64,000 bases of DNA from NCBI RefSeq assembly GCF_000003815.2, contig NC_049990.1, positions 6,882,877-6,946,876 on the forward strand, given 5' to 3'. The position numbers and the translations under genes were made by a program. This document shows, one piece after another, positions 57,738-64,000 of this stretch. How positions within the stretch are numbered: position 1 is the first letter of the stretch; every line of letters begins with the position of its first letter. A model generated the notes under the pieces. That model ran no database searches. It was given only the letters and a program-made list of their open reading frames with translations, and was not told the DNA's origin. The DNA is from Branchiostoma floridae (Eukaryota > Chordata > Leptocardii > Amphioxiformes > Branchiostomatidae).

Positions 57738-57870
57738 TACTCTCCAAGCAGAGGTTGAATCACGCAGATATAGTAGTAGTCGGAAAAATTACAATGGCGC
57801 CCGTGTAATTTTTCTGACTACTACTAATTTTTTACTATATCTGCGTGATTCAACCTCTGCTTGGAGAGTA
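57738..57870. mobile_element. Near-perfect foldback, ACTCTCCAAGCAGAGGTTGA family
   Basis: The left arm TACTCTCCAAGCAGAGGTTG, then AATCACGCAGATATAGTAG, is repeated in inverse in the right arm, which ends CAACCTCTGCTTGGAGAGTA. The arms are about 58-65 bp with a short ATGGCGCCCGT centre. End fragments with TCTCCAAGCAGATG occur near 57450 and 58067. Confidence 0.9.
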
Positions 57871-58753
57871 GAAAAATACCAATGACATTAATAAGCTAAA
57901 GGTGTTGCCCTAGATAGTCAAGTAAGCAGCTCAGGAGGTAATAACGACGCCCTGTTCCACTCTGTTTACCACCATCATGACGTCAACAACTTTCACTTGG
58001 TCAACAACTTTCACTTCCTATTACTGTCAGGGGCAGCTGTGCACCACCTTGCTCACATTAGTGATCTCCAAGCAGATGTGTGAGGGCAACATTGTGACGT
58101 TTTCTAGCTAAGCTGTGTTTTCGTTACAAACAGCCGTCCCATATGGACCCTTTACACACCTGAATAGAAAATGTTGCGATTTTGTCTTCTAATATATGCT
58201 TTAAGATTTTGTAAGGTTAGGAGCTCATTGACTCATTGGATTCAATCTTTTCTTACTTTTCTTTTGTATCCCACTGGACTACCTAAAATTTGTCTTTACC
58301 TTCTTTATAATATAAATTCCTAGTTGGGATATACAAACTCCACTCCAACAAAATATGCAGTGTCACTGGTGAAAGGTAGTGGATGCTACATGTATGTAGA
58401 ACATCTGACCCTTTCCAAAATCATGTCCAGTTGCTTGAGTAATTGTTAATTATCTGGCTAACCTTCGTCGATGCATTTAGTAAGATTGTTTCGGATGTAA
58501 CAAAAATGGGAAACCAGAAAAATTTACAATTTTTCAATCCATCATCTGTTCGGAGACAGAAACATTATCTTTAGCTCAGCGGAAGCGGATATCAAGAATG
58601 TCCCAGTCCTGCTATTCTAGGCTGATTGCCATTGGCTGACGGAAAAGCCGCCGCCAATTTAGGACAAAAAAAAACAAGATAAGGTAGTGGGTCTTCTGCC
58701 AAAAGGTACACTTGCCTGACAAGGTGTAAGGAGAACTGTTCACACTAGCTGAC
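57871..58753. other. No gene seen; partial MITE pieces
   Basis: A fragment of the AGCAGTTACTCAAGC family lies at about 58360-58480 (GTGTCACTGGTGAAAG, TCCAGTTGCTTGAGTAATTG). Otherwise non-coding. Confidence 0.45.
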
Positions 58754-59191
58754 TAGGGGTGGGTACTGGTACAAAAGATTCAGGTCCAGGTCCGGTTCAG
58801 GTCCAGAGGATTAGGTCCAGGTCCGGACCTGAACCTGGACCTAATTCAGTATGTGAAAATAGGTGAATGGACGATAATCAAACCAATGGTACATTTGGCT
58901 ACAAAGAAATCTGTTTTGTGGTGTTTTAAAACCCTACAAGGCTAACCGCCTCTGTACGATTGCCTGTAAAAATTGGTAGAAATGAATATAGACTCTACAC
59001 TCTACTTTGCTCTTGTTATTTTCCTTGACCGGTAAGACCCCAAACGTGTGAATGCCTGATCATATAAGCTGTTCATTTTTCAATAGGTCCAACATCCGGT
59101 CCACCGAATTTTTTCAGGTCCGTTTTTTCTGGACCGGTCCCATAAGAAAAAACAGTTTTGTACCTGTACACTGTACAGGTACCCACCCCTA
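58754..59191. mobile_element. MITE, AGGGGTGGGTAC family (copy 3)
   Basis: Ends TAGGGGTGGGTACTGGTAC and GTACAGGTACCCACCCCTA are inverted. The interior holds the GGTCCAGGTCCGGACCTGAA palindromic stretch found in copy 2. No clear target duplication is seen. Confidence 0.85.
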
Positions 59192-60950
59192 GTTCACACC
59201 CTTTGTATCAACCTCTTGTCTTTAAACCTTAAACCTGGAGATGATAAAATAGGACTTTTATGGAATCCTAGCCTGAAGGATAATGTCAAGGTTGACTCTT
59301 GCTGCTCTCATGTTCAAGGACAATCCTTCTATGTAGTCCATAAGGCCTATTAAAAAAATGTTGTGTTTCCTGTTTCAGTGCAGAAAAAATTAGGGTCGGT
59401 AGATAGAGATTTATCTTTTTTTCTTGTAATTTTTTCTAGGCTGGCCAATACTCTAGTGTGACATAATACAATACAGTTGAACGTAGTAAACTGACACTAA
59501 GTGTCTTTCAATGTCAAACTAAATGTTGTGCATAATAGATACATTTATCCTTCATTTCGTGTTTTTTCTTCAATAGGATTTCCTAAGCAGGCTGAATGAA
59601 AATTTTAACACGTGACTGGAAGCTATGCTATTCCACCCAAAAAGTCTAGGGTCGGCAGGTTTTTCTACAGTAGGTAGGGAAACAGGAAACACAACTTTCC
59701 TTCGCCAAACCTGTCTCTATCAAGACTACAAGAGCTCACTTGATTGTGTGTTTGCATGTTGTAGTCTTTTGTTGGCTGATTGCTTAGTCTTCAGGGTGTA
59801 GGTTGGCTAACAGAAAACAACTATTACAACAACTTAATTTTTGTTATGTACATGGCAGTAGGCCATGGCCAGCTGACCTACAAAAAGAAGGGATTGAATT
59901 TTGGTCCCCGAGGCACTTCCTGTTTGCTTTCATCTGTAGAACTTGATCATAGAAAACCTGTTGAGGAAATTCTGCTGTGTCTGGAGAGGTCTACCCTTTT
60001 TCAGAGGTGACAGCTTGCAGCTGGTTGTACCAGGTGACATTGCAAAAGGAGAAATGCTTGCAAGATTCAAGGGGGAAAATGGAGTATTTGCAGTGGTTTT
60101 AAGTTCACGGTGGAAAGAAGGGGGTAGGCAGGCAATAGACTTTCGTGATGCTCATTGATGCGTTATAAGTTTGATATATGTATGGTGTATTCAGCTTTGC
60201 AATGGCTCACAATTATAGCCAAGCACACAGGGTCAAGATCAGTCCTATCCAACATGTTTGTTTGTTCTGCATAACCAGTAAACTTGAGGCATAACACACC
60301 GACAGTACATGTACGTGCTGTACAAGTCAAGTGTCCAGACTGCTAGGTTTGATCTAACCACACTAACTTAAAGATGGACCTCTTTGTGATAAGTGTGGTG
60401 GGCTCTTTAACATGCTTGAGGAGTGGACCTCTGTCTTTATGTAACATCCGAGTGGATGTCCTGTACCAAAGCTATAGCTTATAATGTACTAATTATCACC
60501 TGCGTAGGGTAAGGAAATACAGTGTAAACTTATACCACCACATCAGTTCCTGCTAGGGATCTGAAGCCAGAATCCTTAAATCCTCAGTCAACAACATTAC
60601 CTGCAAGACCACCTTGCAACAAAACCACAAGACGTTTATATAATGCCACCAAAAGGGGCAGAACTGTTGAAACAGGTCAATAGGAGGCCTACAGGAAACA
60701 TATTTATGCAGTTATTTCACCTCATCAGTTCAGGGCAGGTGGAGCCCATCAGCAGACAGCCCAGCTTTGATCACGGAGCCTCCCACCTAGCCCTTCCCCA
60801 CCCCACAGTGTACCTCCAACTGGTAACTGCCCTGGCCAGGCTAAACATTTTAACCCCAAAACTCAAGCAACTGGATATGATTTTGGAAGAATGATATCTA
60901 GTTGATTGATTAACTGCCACTTTGGCATATCTTATTACCTGGATGTCTGG
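59192..60950. other. No gene seen
   Basis: Non-coding, with chance frames near 59780-60160. A fragment of the AGCAGTTACTCAAGC family (ACTCAAGCAACTGGATATGA) is at about 60861-60893. Confidence 0.4.
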
Positions 60951-61205
60951 TACAAAGGTTACGGTACAGGTACAGAGGTTAAGCTACAGTGTAACATTGG
61001 GGCTCAAGCACCTTTTGGCCTTGCGGTTAGTGCGTTGGGTTTTTGAGCTGGCGGTCTGGGTTCGGTGCTGGTTCGAATCCAAAGAACCAGGAGACTGTAC
61101 TACTTGTCTCTTGTATTTCAACAGGAATAGATTTTAAGGTACAGGAACAAGGTTAGGTACAGGAATAGGAAAATAGGTACAGGAACAGGGTTTAGGTACA
61201 GTTTT
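60951..61205 (+). mobile_element. tRNA-like SINE inside an AGGTACAGGAACAGG minisatellite
   Basis: A tRNA-like head (GGCCTTGCGGTTAGTGCG, then B box GGTTCGAATCC) at about 61015-61080 is flanked on both sides by short repeats of the AGGTACAGGAA type (60960-60985 and 61136-61200). The head resembles the one at 19715-19825. Confidence 0.5.
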
Positions 61206-62870
61206 TGACCATTAATAAATTTGTTATCATTACTGTCAGCCAACCACCCAGATACATATAACTCTTTGTGACTAGATGACTCATTGTGAACATTCATTGT
61301 CAAAAACAGTGTCTAAAATGTAATCAAAATGGTTACTTTTGGCAATCTTTTCAGTACTGATGTTCGGAAACACTTATTTTAACTTTCAGAGCAATATTTT
61401 CCATGTTGACCTTTTTCTATAGACATTAAATGGTGGGACAGTTATTAACTACAGATGGTTGCAGGAGAAACTGGCATATACCAGCAGCCAATGGCATTTA
61501 CAAAGTGCTGAGCTGCGACAGAACTGGCGACAATCTTTAAAATTTGCGCCAATTGAACCCGCTTTTCAGACTGTGTGTCTAGCTATATTTTGTATGCCTG
61601 CAAACTTGCCAAAGCCCACATTGCTCAGACTTTTTGTGGGATGCTATTTCCTTCATTTAATGCAACCAGAATGTTTTTTATAAGTTTACGGAGGTTAGAC
61701 ATCCAGTTAAACAATATTCAAATACAATTCAATCTCTACAACTCGATAAAAATTGAGATTTACTTCCGGGCATTTTGAGTGACATTCATCACTCTTCTTC
61801 AGCATCACTAAAATGAACTGGCAGAAACAGTTCAATAATACAAGTACTATCTAACTAGAAAAAAAATGGGCAAATGTCACTCAAATGTACATGTTTTAAT
61901 AGTTTCCTATGGTATGAAAATACTGTTACCATAGGGAAAGTTACAGTCCCCTGTAAAGATAAGGTTGCATCCCATGTACTGGAGAGTTCTATGAGAAGTC
62001 CTCCTTTCCAGAGGACTTACGTTTTTAGGCAATATGTGTTCCAAAGGTATAATGGCACACTTGAAGGCTTACACTGCGAAAAAAATGTTCAAAGATGCCA
62101 AAACATCCATGTGGCAGGAACATTTAAAAGTCTGCCAGTCTGCCAAAGTCCACATTTCTCAGACAGTAGCTCAGACCTGGAGTTAACCTCTACCTGAATG
62201 CTATTTTCTTTTATTTTGACATATACAAGAATCACATTTTATTAAGACAAAAGCTCCTATTCAGCTATTTTTGACATGTTGTCCTTGAACTGCTTGAATG
62301 CCACGGCGGCTTTGTCTGAAGGTGTTTTGCGATAGCATTTTGCCTTGAGGAAATAGAAACACCTTGAACGAAAGCCAAACTTTAATGGAAAAGGCATGAT
62401 TCTCTCCTACTAAAGACGCAGATAAACCTTGGCATGTAGAACATAACAGGTGTGGCTTCGTCTTCGTATAACAGACTTTGTGCAGTAGCCAAGTCCCTTC
62501 CTCCTCTTCGTTTCCTCGAAAATTGTCACGACATCCAAAACCTGCACGGTAGCACGAAGCTATCAAAATAGTTGCAGGTGCTGTACATTTTTGGCTAAGC
62601 TGACATAGAGCAATATTGGACTGAGATTACAGCACAAAGGTGAAGGCATTTAGGCTTCTGTCCTGCTGTTTTGTTGGCAACTGAAAGATGCTGATAATCA
62701 TGACAAATGAAGCTATGTATGTGCCAGCCAGTCTCACCATATAGATACTAGTATAATATAAGGAAAGAGAGAGAGAGAGACAGACAGAGAGGGGGAGAGC
62801 TGCAAATTCTGCATGTTGGCAGCAATAGCTATATATAGAAGCAATGCCAAGAAGAACATGGGGATGTCTT
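61206..62870. other. No gene seen; region upstream of the coiled-coil gene
   Basis: Non-coding, apart from a GA microsatellite at about 62763-62797. It may contain upstream non-coding exons or regulatory sites of the gene starting at 63068, but none can be shown. Confidence 0.4.
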
Positions 62871-62875
62871 GGCTT

Positions 62876-63060
62876 TTTTGCCAAAAATTTGCACATCTTT
62901 GCCAGCTATAGTCACAAGTATTTCTGGTCTAAATTACAGCTAATTTTGTTCTTATCTATTTTTGGGCAGCGATTCTATCGCAATCTCACCTACTTGCCTG
63001 CTACAGTCACCAGTATCTCGAGTCTCGCAACTGATTTTGTTCTTATTTTACCAGGCAGTG
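62876..63060 (+). repeat. Tandem duplication of about 75-80 bp just upstream of the coiled-coil gene start
   Basis: Two diverged units share TTGCCWGCTAYAGTCAC, AGTAT, and TGATTTTGTTCTTAT/TAATTTTGTTCTTAT. Each ends in an acceptor-like sequence: TTTTTGGGCAG, and TTTTACCAG just before the start-codon leader. The second likely is the real 3' splice site for an upstream untranslated exon. Confidence 0.6.
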
Positions 63061-63067
63061 ACTGAAG

Positions 63068-63809
63068 ATGGCAGGACAGCTTGTATTCCTGGTGATGTGT
63101 TTGTCTCTGGAGACGACGGCATGGGCCCATCGCTTCACCACCCCATCGGACCCCAGCACCCTGCACAACAAAGTCGCCATGTTGGAAAACCACTACGAAG
63201 AGCTGCAGAAGAAATTCCGCATCCAGACCAACGTTTTCGAGGCCCAGAACCACAAACTGAAGAGCCAGCTGCGAAGCCAGGCCGGCAAGATCCGTGACCT
63301 CCAAGACCGGAACGACCGCCTCGAAAAGGAGCAGCAGCAGATGCTCAAGACGTTCTCGGATCTTAGCGCCACGCTCTTCAAGAGCAAGTGGTCGGGGCAG
63401 TCCGCCGTCCAGGAGATCCTGACCACGACCCCTCTGATTCCGAGAGCAAGCGCTAATGGGTGGAGCCTGGACCACATCATCCAGAACCAGACCAGGAAGA
63501 TCGACCAGCTGGAGACAGAGAACAAGATGCTGAGAGACGTGGTGAACAGGTTGCAGGAGAAAGGCAGCAGCATGGAGGCCATGCTCATCGAAAACAGCGC
63601 CCTCATCGCGCAGCTCCACGTTAACGATCGCCCGGGAGTTCAGAAGGACCCGTCCAGGAGAGATGTTTCTATTGGCAGCTTGGGCAAGCTGGTCGCCTCG
63701 CAGAGCGATGAGATCAGGACATTGAGGAGAAGCTTCCACGACGTCAACGAGACGTTGTCGCTGCAAAGACGCCGCCTTACCAGCCTGGGGGACCTCTTCC
63801 AGGGGCAAG
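63068..63809 (+). CDS. Secreted coiled-coil protein, first coding exon (partial gene)
   Basis: The ATG at 63068 has a strong context (A at -3, G at +4). It starts a 247-residue exon ending at the donor CAAG, then GTGAAT, at 63809 (phase 1); the rest lies beyond the window. Residues 1-20 form a signal peptide (QLVFLVMCLSLETTAWA). Heptad-rich segments follow at about residues 25-110 (VAMLENHYEELQKKFRIQ, KIRDLQDRNDRLEKEQQQM) and 140-175 (KIDQLETENKMLRDVVNRL), with more near the end. Likely N-glycosylation sites are NQT and NET. GC content is clearly above that of the flanks. A secreted signal plus a long coiled coil is common at the N-terminus of angiopoietin-like or other fibrinogen-related proteins, but no C-terminal domain is visible to decide this. 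Confidence 0.85.
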
Positions 63810-64000
63810 GTGAATGCTGTTGGTTGATTTTAGATAATGTTATTGATTGATGTTAATTGTCATTTACCATCTGAAACCCAACAAATGATATTCAGGTTCA
63901 CATTTTACGAAGTAATATTGTTAAATGATGTTATTGATTGATGTTAAATGTGTAATTTATTGTATTGTGGTTGTAACTTAGTAGATTATGATTTATTGTA
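63810..64000. other. Start of the next intron
   Basis: AT-rich intron sequence. The phrase ATGTTATTGATTGATGTTAA, or a one-base variant, occurs twice about 90 bp apart. No further exon before the window end. Confidence 0.5.

Noticed and set aside
61010-61090. Possible tRNA gene with GGTTCGAATCC
   Set aside because: The acceptor and anticodon stems do not close. It fits a SINE head related to 19715-19825.
62990-63808. A 272-codon open frame antisense to the coiled-coil exon
   Set aside because: It is a shadow of the GC-rich heptad coding on the other strand. The sense frame has a signal peptide, heptads and a donor site, while the antisense frame has none.
1-64000. CRISPR arrays, operons or prokaryotic signals
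   Set aside because: Spliced genes, MITEs and pol III features show an animal nuclear genome. The tandem repeats here lack CRISPR repeat-spacer structure.

Overview
The window looks like a gene-containing stretch of an invertebrate deuterostome genome, most likely a cephalochordate (Branchiostoma). This is inferred from the gene set, the short GT-AG introns, the many small inverted-repeat elements and the frequent TACATGTA motifs. It was not established by any search.

Layout. (1) 1-3640: a DIPK2A-type secreted pseudokinase gene in three exons on the minus strand. Its terminal coding tail is triplicated. (2) 4961-8416: a four-exon ferritin gene on the plus strand, head-to-head with DIPK2A across a CpG-rich spacer. 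The subunit lacks the key ferroxidase ligands. The 5' part of exon 3 exists in three tandem copies, and the region after the stop codon is duplicated and carries a hAT-like MITE. (3) About 10050-10390: a fragment of a Penelope-like element with a GIY-YIG nuclease domain. (4) 10921-26489: a 25-exon minus-strand gene for a protein of about 1148 residues, with a coiled-coil N-terminal part and a WD40-like C-terminal part. I do not recognise it. All 25 exons join in frame. (5) 26871-27128: a possible small ORF. (6) 27527-27635: an intron-containing tRNA-Phe(GAA) gene. (7) 28990-38239: a plus-strand type I membrane receptor gene. It encodes a signal peptide, two GCWxD cysteine-rich domains, a farnesoic acid O-methyltransferase-like (FAMeT) domain and three tandem alternative last exons. 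Each last exon carries its own transmembrane segment and a PPxY-rich tail. (8) 38240-62870: about 24 kb with no convincing gene but many MITEs, foldbacks and degenerate tandem arrays. (9) 63068-63809: the first coding exon of a secreted coiled-coil protein whose gene runs off the window.

Two themes stand out. First, partial exon duplications occur again and again at exon edges. They are seen in DIPK2A, in ferritin, and at five or more exons of the 25-exon gene, including an inverted in-frame copy of exon 6 inside its own intron. Several copies keep a usable splice site, and one would extend the exon in frame. Second, the receptor gene has three interchangeable membrane/tail cassettes, all joining in the same phase to one ectodomain. 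They differ in juxtamembrane cysteines but keep three PPSY motifs. This is the strongest candidate for an undescribed signalling arrangement in the window.
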